Positions 25,262 to 34,058 of a DNA stretch of 64,000 nt are shown here, one piece after another. The notes under the pieces are model-generated. The model made no database searches and was not told the DNA's origin. It was given only the letters and a program-made list of their open reading frames with translations. Made by a program: the position numbers and the translations under genes. The DNA is taken from assembly GCA_963835705.1 (NCBI GenBank), contig CAWIGR010000013.1:173507-237506 (forward strand), given 5' to 3'. How positions within the stretch are numbered: the stretch's first letter is position 1; each line of letters begins with the position of its first letter. Origin of the DNA: JACVRW01 sp963835705 (GTDB lineage: Bacteria > Actinomycetota > Thermoleophilia > Solirubrobacterales > Thermoleophilaceae).

Positions 25262-26568
25262 CCGGCGAGCTGCTCGCACTCGGGGCCTCGCACAAGACCG
25301 CCTCGCTCGAGCTGCGCGAGCGGATCGCCCTGCCCACTGGGCGCGCCGCGCGGGTGCTGGCCGAGCTGACGGAGCACGACGCGATCCACGAGGCCGTGGC
25401 CCTCTTCACCTGCAACCGGACCGAGCTCTACCTGATCACGGCGGATGCCGTGGAGGGCGAGAACGCGGCGCTCGGGATCCTGTCGCGCCAGGCCGGCCTG
25501 CGCCCCACCGAGCTGTTCGGCTCGCTCTACTCGCTGCGCGGCCGCGAGGCCGTGGAGCATCTGTTCGCGGTCACGGGCGGGCTCGACTCGATGATCGTCG
25601 GCGAGGCGGAGATCCAGGGGCAGGTGAAGCGCGCCTACGAGATGGCGCTTGTCGAGGGCGTGAGCGGCCCCGTCTCGAACCGGCTGTTCCGCGACGCGCT
25701 GGCCGCCGGCAAGCGCGTGCGCAGTGAGACCGGGGTGACGCGCAACAACGTGTCGGTGTCGACGGTCGCGGTGCAGCTGGCCGGCGAGTTCCTCGGGGAC
25801 CTGGCCGAGCGCCGCGTGCTCGTGATCGGCGCCGGGGAGAACGCCGAGCTGACCGCCCGCGCGCTGCGCGACCGCGGCGTCGAGACGCTGTTCGTGGCGA
25901 ACCGCCGGTACGACCGCGCGCTGGGCCTGGCACAGCGCTTCGGCGGCCGCGCGGTGACCTTCGACGACATGCCGCGCGAGCTCGAGGCGGCGGACATCGT
26001 GGTCACCTCGACCGGCGCGCCCCACCAGATCCTCGGACGCGACGAGCTCGAGTTCGTGGCCGCGTCCCGCATGGGCCGGCCGCTCGTCTTGATCGACCTG
26101 GCCGTGCCGCGCGACATCGAGCCGAGCGTGCGCGACTGCCCGGGGATCGCCCTGTACGACATGGACGACCTGCAGCGCGCGGTGGCGCGCAACATGGACG
26201 CCCGCGAGGCCGAGGCGGCCGAGGCGCTGGTGCTCGTGCGCGAGGAGGTGGCGCGGTTCGAGGACTGGATGGCGAGCCTCGACGTGGTCCCGACGATCTC
26301 GGCGCTGCGGCGGCGGGCCGACGAGGTGGTGGAGCAGGTGCTTCGCGAGAACGAGTCGCGCTGGGAGACGCTGTCGGCCGCCGACCGCGAGCGGGTGGAG
26401 GTGATGGCGCGAGCCGTGGTCTCGCGGCTGCTGCACGAGCCCACCGTCCGGCTGAAGGATCGCTCGTCGTATCACTACCTGCACACGATCCGGGAGCTCT
26501 TCGGGCTCGACCCGGAGCCCATGGCCGACGTCGTGCCGCTCCGTGATCAGACTCGGCACTCGCGCTAG
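25258..26568 (+). CDS. hemA: Glutamyl-tRNA reductase
   Basis: The first committed step of C5 tetrapyrrole synthesis. The 436-residue protein has the catalytic cysteine in FTCNRTELY (near residue 50), GLDSMIVGEAEIQGQVK near 105, the NADPH-binding VLVIGAGENAELTARAL and the C-terminal dimer helix with SYHYLHTIRELFGL. It is coupled to ccmD upstream and overlaps hemC by 26 bp. Confidence 0.97.
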   Translation: MTGELLALGASHKTASLELRERIALPTGRAARVLAELTEHDAIHEAVALFTCNRTELYLITADAVEGENAALGILSRQAGLRPTELFGSLYSLRGREAVEHLFAVTGGLDSMIVGEAEIQGQVKRAYEMALVEGVSGPVSNRLFRDALAAGKRVRSETGVTRNNVSVSTVAVQLAGEFLGDLAERRVLVIGAGENAELTARALRDRGVETLFVANRRYDRALGLAQRFGGRAVTFDDMPRELEAADIVVTSTGAPHQILGRDELEFVAASRMGRPLVLIDLAVPRDIEPSVRDCPGIALYDMDDLQRAVARNMDAREAEAAEALVLVREEVARFEDWMASLDVVPTISALRRRADEVVEQVLRENESRWETLSAADRERVEVMARAVVSRLLHEPTVRLKDRSSYHYLHTIRELFGLDPEPMADVVPLRDQTRHSR

Positions 26569-27418
26569 CGCGCTGGCGCTGGCGCAGGCGCGGCTCGTGG
26601 CCGAGCGCCTGCCCGGCGAGGTGGAGCTAGTGACCATCACCACGTCCGGCGATCGCGGCTCGCGCGCCGACAAGTCCCGCTTCGTGAAGGAGATCGAGGA
26701 GGCGCTGCTCGACGGCGAGGTGGACCTCGCGGTGCACTCGGCCAAGGACGTGCCGGGCGAGCTGCCGGACGGGCTGTCGATCGTGGGGGTGCCGCCGCGC
26801 GCCGATCCCTCGGACGCCCTGTGCGGCGCGGAGTCGCTCGACGCGCTGCCGGGGGGCGCCGCGATCGGCAGCGCCAGCGTGCGGCGGCAGGCGCAGCTGC
26901 TCGCCCTGCGGCCGGACCTGGAGGTGCGCGAGCTGCGCGGCAACGTGGACACGCGCCTGCGGCGCCTCGCCGAGCGCGAGTTCGACGCGATCGTGCTCGC
27001 CAAGGCCGGCCTGGTCCGGCTTGGGAGAAGCGGCGAGGGAGAGGCGCTGGCCGAGCTTGTGCCGGCTCCCGGCCAGGGCTGCCTCGTGCTCGAGGCGCGC
27101 TCGGCCGACCGGGCGGCGCGCGACGCGGCGGCGTCGCTCACCGAGGGCGACGCCCTCGCCGCGCTCACCGCCGAGCGGGCGCTGGTGACCGCCATCGGGG
27201 CCACCTGTCACACGCCGATCGGGGCGTGCGCGCGGGGCGCGGGCGGCTCGCTTCGCCTGACAGCCTTCGTCGGCCTGCCGGACGGCTCTCACTGGATCCG
27301 CGACGAGCTGGACGGCGAGGCCGCCGACCCGGCCGCGCTCGGCCGCCGGGCGGCGCTGCGGCTGGAGGCGGCCGGGGCGCGGGAGCTCCTGGCCGAAGCC
27401 GAGCGGGTCGCCGGGTAG
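26543..27418 (+). CDS. hemC: Hydroxymethylbilane synthase (porphobilinogen deaminase)
   Basis: Polymerises four porphobilinogens. The 291-residue protein has LGTRASALALAQA at the start, HSAKDVP with a substrate-binding Arg/Lys set, ASVRRQAQLLALRP and the dipyrromethane-cofactor cysteine in GATCHTPIGA. The GTG start lies within the end of hemA. No hemB (porphobilinogen synthase) is in the window. Confidence 0.96.
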   Translation: MIRLGTRASALALAQARLVAERLPGEVELVTITTSGDRGSRADKSRFVKEIEEALLDGEVDLAVHSAKDVPGELPDGLSIVGVPPRADPSDALCGAESLDALPGGAAIGSASVRRQAQLLALRPDLEVRELRGNVDTRLRRLAEREFDAIVLAKAGLVRLGRSGEGEALAELVPAPGQGCLVLEARSADRAARDAAASLTEGDALAALTAERALVTAIGATCHTPIGACARGAGGSLRLTAFVGLPDGSHWIRDELDGEAADPAALGRRAALRLEAAGARELLAEAERVAG

Positions 27419-27428
27419 CGTTCCTGCG

Positions 27429-28883
27429 GTGGCCGGCGGTGTGGTCCATCTCGTTGGCGCCGGGCCGGGCGACCCCGGCCTGATGACGCGGCGGGCGCTC
27501 GAGCTGATCGCCGCGGCCGACGTGATCCTCTACGACCGCCTCGTCCCGCCCGGGGCGCTCGACGGCGCCCGGCCGGAGGCGGAGCTCAGGTACGTCGGCA
27601 AGGAGCCGGGCGCGCCGGCCATGGAGCAGCAGGAGCTCAACGCGCTGCTCGTGGAGCATGGCCGCGCGGGCCGGCGCGTGGTCCGGCTCAAGGGCGGCGA
27701 CCCGTTCGTCTTCGGCCGCGGGGGCGAGGAGGCCGAGGCGCTGGCCGGCGCGGGCGTGGACTTCGAGGTCGTGCCCGGTGTCACGGCCGGCGTGGCCGCG
27801 CCGGCCTACGCCGGCATCCCGGTGACCCACCGCGACGCCGCCTCCGCCGTCGCCTTCGTCACCGGCCACGAGAATCCGGACAAGGAGGGGTCGGCCCTCG
27901 ACTGGGAGGCGCTCGCCCGCTTCCCCGGCACGCTCGTGCTCTACATGGGCGTGCGCAACCTCTCGCTGATCTCCGAGCGCCTGCGCGCGGCCGGGCGTGA
28001 CCCCGGACAGCCGGCGGCCGTGATTGCCCGCGGCACGCTGCCCGGCCAGCAGACCGTCACGGCGCCGCTCGCCGAGATCGCCGAGCGTGTGAGCGAGGCG
28101 GGCCTGCGGCCGCCGGCGATCACCGTGATCGGCCCGGTGGCCGGCCTGCGGGACACGCTGGCCTGGCTCGAGCGCCGTCCGCTCCACGGGCAGGTGGTGG
28201 CGGTCACCCGCGCCCGGGCCCAGGCGAGCGGGCTGGCCGCCCGGCTGCGCGAGCTCGGCGCCGAGGTGCTGGAGACGCCGGCGATCCGGATCGAGCCGCG
28301 GTCCGTTCTCCTCGCGCGGCCGGAGACCTATGACCTGATCTGCTTCACGAGCCCGAACGGCGTGCGCTTGTACTTCGAGGCGCTCGAGCGCGATGCGCGG
28401 GCGCTGGCCGGCGCCACCGTCGCGGCCATCGGCCCCGGCACCGCCGCCGAGCTCGAGCGCCACGGCATCCACGCGGACATCGTGCCCGAGCGGTACGTCG
28501 CGGAGGGCCTGCTGGAGGCGTTGCCGGACGTGCGCGGCAAGAGCGTCCTGGTTGCCCGGGCGGCCAGGGCCCGCGACGCCCTGCCGGCGGGGCTCCGCGA
28601 GCGCGGCGCCCAGGTGCACGTGGTGCCGCTGTACGACACGGTCGCGGAGCCGATCGCCGCCGGCGCGCTCGAACGCGCGACCTACGTCACGTTCACGTCC
28701 AGCTCCACCGTCGACTTCTTCCTCGACGGCGGCGGCGTCCTGCCGGGCGGCGCGCGAGTGGCGTCGATCGGCCCGGTCACGAGCGCCACCCTGCGCGAGC
28801 GCTCCATCGAGCCGCACGTGGAGGCGCAGGAGCACGACATCGACGGCCTCGTGCGCGCGATCGTGCAGGATGTGGGCCGGTGA
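27429..28883 (+). CDS. cobA-hemD: Fused uroporphyrinogen-III C-methyltransferase/uroporphyrinogen-III synthase
   Basis: Two enzymes in one 484-residue chain. Residues 1-245 are the SAM-dependent methyltransferase (VGAGPGDPGLMTRRAL, RLKGGDPFVFGRGGEEAEAL, PGVTAGVAAPAYAGIPVTHR). Residues from about 250 are HemD (VVAVTRARAQASGLA, FTSPNGVRLYFEAL, ASIGPVTSATLRE). The fusion sends uroporphyrinogen III to both heme and siroheme/cobalamin, and the precorrin-2 dehydrogenase 6 kb upstream takes the next siroheme step. GTG start, coupled to the SAM hydrolase gene (GTGA). Confidence 0.95.
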   Translation: MAGGVVHLVGAGPGDPGLMTRRALELIAAADVILYDRLVPPGALDGARPEAELRYVGKEPGAPAMEQQELNALLVEHGRAGRRVVRLKGGDPFVFGRGGEEAEALAGAGVDFEVVPGVTAGVAAPAYAGIPVTHRDAASAVAFVTGHENPDKEGSALDWEALARFPGTLVLYMGVRNLSLISERLRAAGRDPGQPAAVIARGTLPGQQTVTAPLAEIAERVSEAGLRPPAITVIGPVAGLRDTLAWLERRPLHGQVVAVTRARAQASGLAARLRELGAEVLETPAIRIEPRSVLLARPETYDLICFTSPNGVRLYFEALERDARALAGATVAAIGPGTAAELERHGIHADIVPERYVAEGLLEALPDVRGKSVLVARAARARDALPAGLRERGAQVHVVPLYDTVAEPIAAGALERATYVTFTSSSTVDFFLDGGGVLPGGARVASIGPVTSATLRERSIEPHVEAQEHDIDGLVRAIVQDVGR

Positions 28884-29680
28884 TCGTCACCCTGCTGACC
28901 GACTACGGCCGCGACGACGACTTCGTGGGGGTATGCCACGGGGTGATCCACTCGATCGATCCCGGCGTGCAGATCGTGGACATCACGCACGGCATCCGCC
29001 GCTACGCAGTCCGGCAGGGCGCCCTCGTCCTGCGCAACACGCTGCCGTACATGCCCATCGGCGTGCACGTGGCCGTCGTGGACCCGCAGGTGGGCACCGA
29101 GCGGCGCGGGATCGCGCTGCGCACCGGCGACGGCCGCATCCTGGTCGGGCCGGACAACGGGCTCCTCAGCCTGGCCTGGGAGCAGTGCGGAGGCGTCGAG
29201 CTGGCCGCCGACGTGACGCGCTCGCCGCACCGGCTCGAACCCGTGTCGGCCACCTTCCACGGCCGCGACATCTTCGCCCCCGTGGCGGCCCACCTGGCCC
29301 GCGGCGCCGAGCTGGCCGATGCCGGCGAGCCGATCGACCCGGCCGAGCTCGAGGTGGTCGCCCTTCCGGAGCCGCGGAGCGAGTCGGGCCTCCTCGTCGC
29401 GCACGCGCTGGTGGTGGACCGCTTCGGCAATGTCGCGCTGGACGTGGACCACGACGACACCGCGGGCACCGGGATCACGCTCGGGGACACCGTGGAGATC
29501 GAGGCCGCCGGGGAGCGCTACCTCGCCACCTACGCGCAGACCTTCGCGGACGTCAGGCCGGGCGAGCTGATCGTCTACGAGGACGCGTATCGCACGCTCG
29601 CCGTGGCGATCAACCGCGGGGACGCGGCCGGCACGCTCGGGCTCAAGCCGGACGCCGAGGTGCGCCTGCGGCCGCGATGA
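28880..29680 (+). CDS. SAM hydrolase / hydroxide adenosyltransferase-like protein (DUF62)
   Basis: A 266-residue member of the DUF62 family: opening TLLTDYGRDDDFVG with the conserved Asp, VVDPQVGTERRGIAL, LVGPDNGLLSLAWE, FHGRDIFAPVAAHLA and VVDRFGNVALDV. Family members split S-adenosylmethionine to adenosine and methionine using water. It sits where hemB is often found in such operons. It may limit SAM near the methyltransferase; that is speculation. Confidence 0.9.
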   Translation: MIVTLLTDYGRDDDFVGVCHGVIHSIDPGVQIVDITHGIRRYAVRQGALVLRNTLPYMPIGVHVAVVDPQVGTERRGIALRTGDGRILVGPDNGLLSLAWEQCGGVELAADVTRSPHRLEPVSATFHGRDIFAPVAAHLARGAELADAGEPIDPAELEVVALPEPRSESGLLVAHALVVDRFGNVALDVDHDDTAGTGITLGDTVEIEAAGERYLATYAQTFADVRPGELIVYEDAYRTLAVAINRGDAAGTLGLKPDAEVRLRPR

Positions 29681-30327
29681 TCGGCCGGCCCCGGGTCCAC
29701 CTCCGGGTGACCGATTCCACGAACGAGCGCGCCCGTGCGCTGGCGGCGGCGGGAGCGCCGCACGGCACGCTGGTCACGGCGAACGAGCAGACCGCGGGGC
29801 GGGGCCGGCAGGGGCGGGAGTGGATGGCGGCCCCGGGCGCCGCGCTCCTGATGTCCGTCGTGCTGCGCGACCCGCCGGAGGCTCTCCCGCTTGCCGCCGC
29901 CGTGGCCATCGCCAACGCTCTTCCCGTCGAGACCTCGATCAAGTGGCCGAACGACATCTGGATCGACCGGCGGAAGGTCGCCGGGATCCTCGTGGAGGGA
30001 CGGCCGCAGGAGGGGTGGGCGGTGCTCGGCATTGGGCTGAACGTGCGGGATGCGCCGCCGATTGAGCGCGCGACGTCGCTCGGGGGCGCCATCAGTGTCG
30101 AGGAGCTCCTCGAGCGTTTGCTTCTCGCCCTCGCCTCCTGGCTCCGCCGGCCGCTCCCCGAGGTCCTGGCCGCGTGGCGCTCTCGCGATGCGCTGCTTGG
30201 TGAGCCGGTGCGCTGGCAGAACGGCAGCGGTAAAGGAGCCGGGATCGACGAAAGCGGCGCCCTGTTGGTGGACACCGATTCGGGGCGGGTGGCGCTCCAG
30301 GCGGGCGAAGTACACCTGCTCCGCTAG
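29677..30327 (+). CDS. birA: Biotin-[acetyl-CoA-carboxylase] ligase, class I
   Basis: Attaches biotin to carboxyl carrier proteins. The 216-residue enzyme has the biotinyl-AMP motif TAGRGRQGREW and IKWPNDIWI with KVAGILVEG. There is no N-terminal DNA-binding domain, so it is a pure ligase. It ends the ccm-hem train with an ATGA overlap and is followed by a hairpin serving the convergent gene. Confidence 0.95.
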   Translation: MIGRPRVHLRVTDSTNERARALAAAGAPHGTLVTANEQTAGRGRQGREWMAAPGAALLMSVVLRDPPEALPLAAAVAIANALPVETSIKWPNDIWIDRRKVAGILVEGRPQEGWAVLGIGLNVRDAPPIERATSLGGAISVEELLERLLLALASWLRRPLPEVLAAWRSRDALLGEPVRWQNGSGKGAGIDESGALLVDTDSGRVALQAGEVHLLR

Positions 30328-30345
30328 CGCTCCGAGGGGGTCCGT

Positions 30346-30369
30346 CACAAAACGGCGACTATGTCGCCG
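30346..30369 (-). terminator. Rho-independent terminator of the helicase gene
   Basis: On the minus strand CGGCGAC-ATA-GTCGCCG, a perfect 7-bp stem, is followed at once by TTTTGTG. It lies 20 bp past the helicase stop, between the convergent birA and helicase genes. Confidence 0.7.
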
Positions 30370-30390
30370 CAACGTGTTGAACCCCTCCGC

Positions 30391-32946
30391 TCAGGCGGCG
30401 TCGCGCTCCTCGTCCGGCTCGTCGTGGGGCTCGCCGGGCGCGTCCTGCTCCTCACCCGGAGCATCCTGCCCGTCGCCGTCTTCCTTGCCGGGCGTCTCGT
30501 CCACCCCTTGTTGCCGCTGCTTGCGCGTCTTCGTTGCTTCCACAGCGTCGGCGCCCTCGCCGCCGCCCCCGCCCTTCTTGCGCCGCCTGCGCCCGCCGCG
30601 GCGCCGCTTGCCCTTCGGGAAGTTCTTGAGCAGCTCGCGCGCCAGCGCGCTCGGCTTGCGGGCCATCCGCATCCTCGCGCCGTCCAGCACCTGCTGCGCC
30701 TCGGGCGTATGCGCCAGCGCCGCGGCCAGCAATGCCGCCGACAGGCGCCGGTCCTGCTTGCGCGCCGCCTGCACCAGCCGGCGGGCGTTGCGCGCGTGGG
30801 CCGCGCCGGCTGAGTTCACCAGCAGGCCCAGCAGCCGCTTGGTCTCGGGCCAGCGCTGCACCGCGTACTCCTCGTGCACCTCGCGCGAGTACTCGGCCAG
30901 GTGCCAGAGCCAGCGCGCGGCCTGGTCGCGCCGCCCGATCTGCTTCTCGGTCAGCGACTGGAGCAGCACCTTCACGCCCTCGCGGCGCTCGTCGCGCGAC
31001 CAGCCGCCCACGATCTCGACGGCGTCGTCGAAGGCCTCGGGGTCGCGCAGGTTGCCGACCTCGCCGAGCGCGCGCAGGCGCAGCTGGGTGTTGCGGTTGC
31101 GGCGCAGGCAGGTGACGAGGAACAGGCGGCGGAGCTCGCCGGTCGAGTCGAAGTGCAGCATCGCCTTGGCGCGGCGCCAGTTGTTCGACGCCACGCGCGC
31201 GCCGGCCAGCATCGCCCAGGCCTGCTGCTGCCCCCAGGTGAGGTGCTCCACCGCCATGCGCCACAGCTCGCGCTCGAAGACCTGCGCGCGGCGGTCCTCG
31301 TCCGCGGTGACCGGCACAACGCGGCGCTCGACGCGCAGGCGGCGCCCGCGGCCGCGCCGCACGGGGCCGACCACGATCGCGCCACCGCGGTAGACGTCGC
31401 GGTCGAGCAACGAGTGCAGCGTCACGACCGGGTCGTCGTTCGGCGTGGCCGGGTGGACGAAGTCCACGACGATCCCCGCCTCCTTGCCCGGCGTGCGCCG
31501 GGTCACGCGGCCCACGCGCTGCTGGTAGATGCGCTTGGAGGCCGTGGGCGCGAGGTGCATGCACACGGTCGCGCGCGGCGAGTTCCAGCCCTCGGCCAGC
31601 AGCTGGGCGTTCACCAGCACGTCGATCTCACCGCGCTCGTAGGCGGCCAGGATGCGGGCCAGCTCGCGCTTGGGAGTCTCGCCCGAGACGGCCTTCGCCT
31701 TGGTGCCCGCATCCTGGAAGGCCTTCGCCACGTTGTGCGCGTGGCGCACGCCCGCCGAGTAGACCACCCCGGGGAGCTCCTTGAAGCGGGTCTTGTACAG
31801 GTCGGCGACCGCCAGGTTGAACGGCGTCTGGTCGAGCAGGGCGGCCAGCTCTTCCTGGTCGAAGTCCTGATCCACTTCGCCACGCCTCAGCGGGACGTTG
31901 GCGATCGAACGCACCCCCACACCGGGCGGGATGCGCACGCAGCGCAGCGGCGCGATCACGCCGCGCCGGGCGGCCTGGGCGAGGTCGAAGCGCGAGGTCT
32001 GGGTCGGGAAGAGGTCCGTGACGTGCCGGGCGATCAGCGCGCCGGTGGCCGTCATCCCGATGAAGACGGGGCCGATCCACTGGCGGATCGCCGCGCTCGT
32101 CTTCTCGCCGAGCGCCGTATGGGCCTCGTCGCAGATGACGATCGTGTACGCGTCGGAGACCTTGCCCGCGTTGCGCACGAACCACTGGTATGTCTCGACC
32201 GTGACCGGCCCGCCGGCGGGCGGCTCGGCCGGACCGTTCTTCAGCAGGGCGCCCGCGATGCGCTTGCGATAGCCGCGCGTGCGGAGCTCGCCCATGAACT
32301 GGTCGACCAGGTTGCGGCGGTGGGTCAGGATCAGGATGCCGCCGGTACGCGAAGCCTCCACGAAGCCGAGCGCGGCGACTGTCTTGCCGGCCCCGGTGGC
32401 GTGCTCGAACCAGAAGCGCCGCCCCTCGCCCGGATCCTCCAGATGGGCCTCCGCTGCCGCCTCCTCCTCGGCCTCCTCGGCCGGGTCCCAGTCGAGCGGC
32501 TCCTCGTCGACCTGCTCGTCGCCCTCCAGCTCCACCTCGTCGCAGGGCAGCTCCTCCGTTGAAGTGGCCGGGCGCCCGTTCGAGCCGAGGCCGTTCCCGG
32601 CCTGGAGCTCGGCCGTGAGCGCCGTCAGCGTGCCCGACAGGGCGTCCACCTGGTGGGGGCTGAGGAGCGTGCCGTCGGCCAGGTGCGGCTCCTCCTCGGA
32701 GAGCAGCCGCTCGAGGCCCAGCAGGAGCGAGAACTCGCGCCGCCACTCGACCGACGGCTCATCGCGGCCTGCGTCCAGCTCGGCCAGGGCTGCGTCCAGC
32801 GCCTTGCGGCGCGCCGTGCCCTGGGCCAGCGCCTGAGCCGCGTCCTCGCCCGGGAGCACGAAGGACTCCCGCGCGAATTCTTCGGCGCGCGTCAGGAGGT
32901 CACCGGAAACCGGCGCATCGGCGAGGGCAGAGCTTGCGTCAGCCAC
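30391..32946 (-). CDS. Superfamily 2 DEAD/DEAH-box helicase-like protein
   Basis: An 851-residue protein. After about 180 residues of acidic N-terminus come motif I HATGAGKTVAAL, Ia ILTHRRNLVDQF, II DEAH (VICDEAHTALG), III GMTATGA, then the second RecA fold with LLAEGWNSPRATV and motif VI QQRVGRVTRR. The long C-terminus is helical, ending in a basic patch (KGKRRRGGRRRRKKGG) and an acidic tail. It resembles the UvrB/type III restriction group, but no nuclease or methylase partner is nearby. The GTG at 32946 is chosen; the frame stays open far upstream without clear homology. Confidence 0.85.
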   Translation of the reverse strand: MADASSALADAPVSGDLLTRAEEFARESFVLPGEDAAQALAQGTARRKALDAALAELDAGRDEPSVEWRREFSLLLGLERLLSEEEPHLADGTLLSPHQVDALSGTLTALTAELQAGNGLGSNGRPATSTEELPCDEVELEGDEQVDEEPLDWDPAEEAEEEAAAEAHLEDPGEGRRFWFEHATGAGKTVAALGFVEASRTGGILILTHRRNLVDQFMGELRTRGYRKRIAGALLKNGPAEPPAGGPVTVETYQWFVRNAGKVSDAYTIVICDEAHTALGEKTSAAIRQWIGPVFIGMTATGALIARHVTDLFPTQTSRFDLAQAARRGVIAPLRCVRIPPGVGVRSIANVPLRRGEVDQDFDQEELAALLDQTPFNLAVADLYKTRFKELPGVVYSAGVRHAHNVAKAFQDAGTKAKAVSGETPKRELARILAAYERGEIDVLVNAQLLAEGWNSPRATVCMHLAPTASKRIYQQRVGRVTRRTPGKEAGIVVDFVHPATPNDDPVVTLHSLLDRDVYRGGAIVVGPVRRGRGRRLRVERRVVPVTADEDRRAQVFERELWRMAVEHLTWGQQQAWAMLAGARVASNNWRRAKAMLHFDSTGELRRLFLVTCLRRNRNTQLRLRALGEVGNLRDPEAFDDAVEIVGGWSRDERREGVKVLLQSLTEKQIGRRDQAARWLWHLAEYSREVHEEYAVQRWPETKRLLGLLVNSAGAAHARNARRLVQAARKQDRRLSAALLAAALAHTPEAQQVLDGARMRMARKPSALARELLKNFPKGKRRRGGRRRRKKGGGGGEGADAVEATKTRKQRQQGVDETPGKEDGDGQDAPGEEQDAPGEPHDEPDEERDAA

Positions 32947-33147
32947 GTTGGGCGTTCTGAAATGAAAAGGGGACGGGCCGAGCTGTCGCCGGAAGGACGG
33001 GCCGTCTCGGTTCAGCGGGGTCCCGCCCGTCGTGTTGCCGCTCTCAGAGTCCCGCGAGCGGCTGAGCGCCGGTGGTCCTGGGGGAGCCACCGACGTGCAC
33101 CTATTACAGCACATGGGCGCCGAAATGGGTCTGCCAATCTTCGGCGA

Positions 33148-33630
33148 ATGCGCCTGATCGCCATCGCCCTCGCCGGATTGGCGCTCGTGTCGTGCAACTC
33201 CGACGGCGGCGGGGACGCCGCGTCGGGCCCCTCCCCCTACATCCCTGGCGGCGTCGACGCCTTCGAGGCCTACGTCGCGAAGCAGGACAAGCCGGTGGTG
33301 GTGAACAAGTGGGCTTCGTGGTGCGGACCCTGCAGGCACGAGTTCCCCTTCCTGGAAAGCCAGGCGAAGAAGCGCAAGGGAAAGGTCGCGTTCGTCGGGG
33401 TGAACGCCGAGGACAACCGGGCGGACGCGCAGAAGTTCCTCGCGGACAACCCCGTCCCGTTTCGGCACTTCGAGGACCCGAGCCAGGAGATCGCGGCCTC
33501 CTTCAACGGCGTGCAGGGCTTCCCCGTGACCGCCTACTACGGCGCGGACGGCGAGCGCGAATACGTCCACATCGGCGGGTACGCGAGCGAGGCGGATCTC
33601 GCCGAGGACATCGAGCGGTACGCTCGCTGA
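33148..33630 (+). CDS. Thioredoxin-like lipoprotein (TlpA/ResA type)
   Basis: A 160-residue exported thiol-disulfide protein. Lipobox LALVSC at residues 11-16, then a thioredoxin fold with WASWCGPCRHEFP as active site and cis-Pro in GFPVTAYYG. Such proteins keep apocytochrome c thiols reduced, which suits the ccm genes in the window, though it is not adjacent to them. The upstream 200 bp up to the divergent helicase contain no gene I can support. Confidence 0.9.
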   Translation: MRLIAIALAGLALVSCNSDGGGDAASGPSPYIPGGVDAFEAYVAKQDKPVVVNKWASWCGPCRHEFPFLESQAKKRKGKVAFVGVNAEDNRADAQKFLADNPVPFRHFEDPSQEIAASFNGVQGFPVTAYYGADGEREYVHIGGYASEADLAEDIERYAR

Positions 33631-34058
33631 CCCTGGACGTCCGGCCCGTACAGAGCGAAGCCGAGCTCGACGCCGCGCTCGACCTGCGCGAGCGCGTGTT
33701 CTGCGTCGAGCAGGGCGTATCGGTGATGGCCGACCGCGACGGCCGCGACCACGAGGCCCTCCACCTCGTGGCCGTCGAGGAGCAACGCGTGGTGGGCACC
33801 TGCCGGCTGCTGTTCCGCGGCCGCGTGGCGAGACTCGGCCGGCTGGCCGTGGAGCCCGACCGCCGCGGGGCGGGAATCGCCGCGGCGATCCTCCACGAGG
33901 CGGCCAACGTGGCGCGCGAGCACTCGGCACGCTCGGTCTCCCTGCACGCGCAGACCTACGCCCTGAAGCTGTATCTCGACGCCGGCTACGAGGAGCGCGG
34001 CGCGCGCTTCACCGAGGAGGGAATCGAGCACGTGGCCATGGAGAAGCGCCTTGCCTGA
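33627..34058 (+). CDS. GNAT-family N-acetyltransferase
   Basis: Begins LDVRPVQSEAELDAALDLR and contains RVFCVEQGVS, with the acetyl-CoA loop RLAVEPDRRGAGIA and the C-terminal YLDAGYEERG. About 143 residues, full length for an ElaA/GNAT-type enzyme. No ATG, GTG or TTG lies at the expected N-terminus: the frame enters through CTG codons overlapping the thioredoxin stop (CTGA). A CTG start by coupling, or a base error, is the likely reason. The substrate is unknown. Confidence 0.8.
   Translation: MTLDVRPVQSEAELDAALDLRERVFCVEQGVSVMADRDGRDHEALHLVAVEEQRVVGTCRLLFRGRVARLGRLAVEPDRRGAGIAAAILHEAANVAREHSARSVSLHAQTYALKLYLDAGYEERGARFTEEGIEHVAMEKRLA

Noticed and set aside
26735..26760. Fourth palindromic repeat copy (GCACTCGGCCAAGG in hemC)
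   Set aside because: It encodes the conserved HSAKDVP motif of HemC, and the right arm and the TTCGGCC tail are missing.
30391..32946. Type III restriction or DISARM-like defence system around the helicase
   Set aside because: No methyltransferase, nuclease or phospholipase partner gene is nearby; neighbours are birA and a thioredoxin lipoprotein.
32947..33147. Riboswitch in the 200-bp gap before the thioredoxin lipoprotein
   Set aside because: Some local inverted repeats are present, but no known conserved core could be matched.
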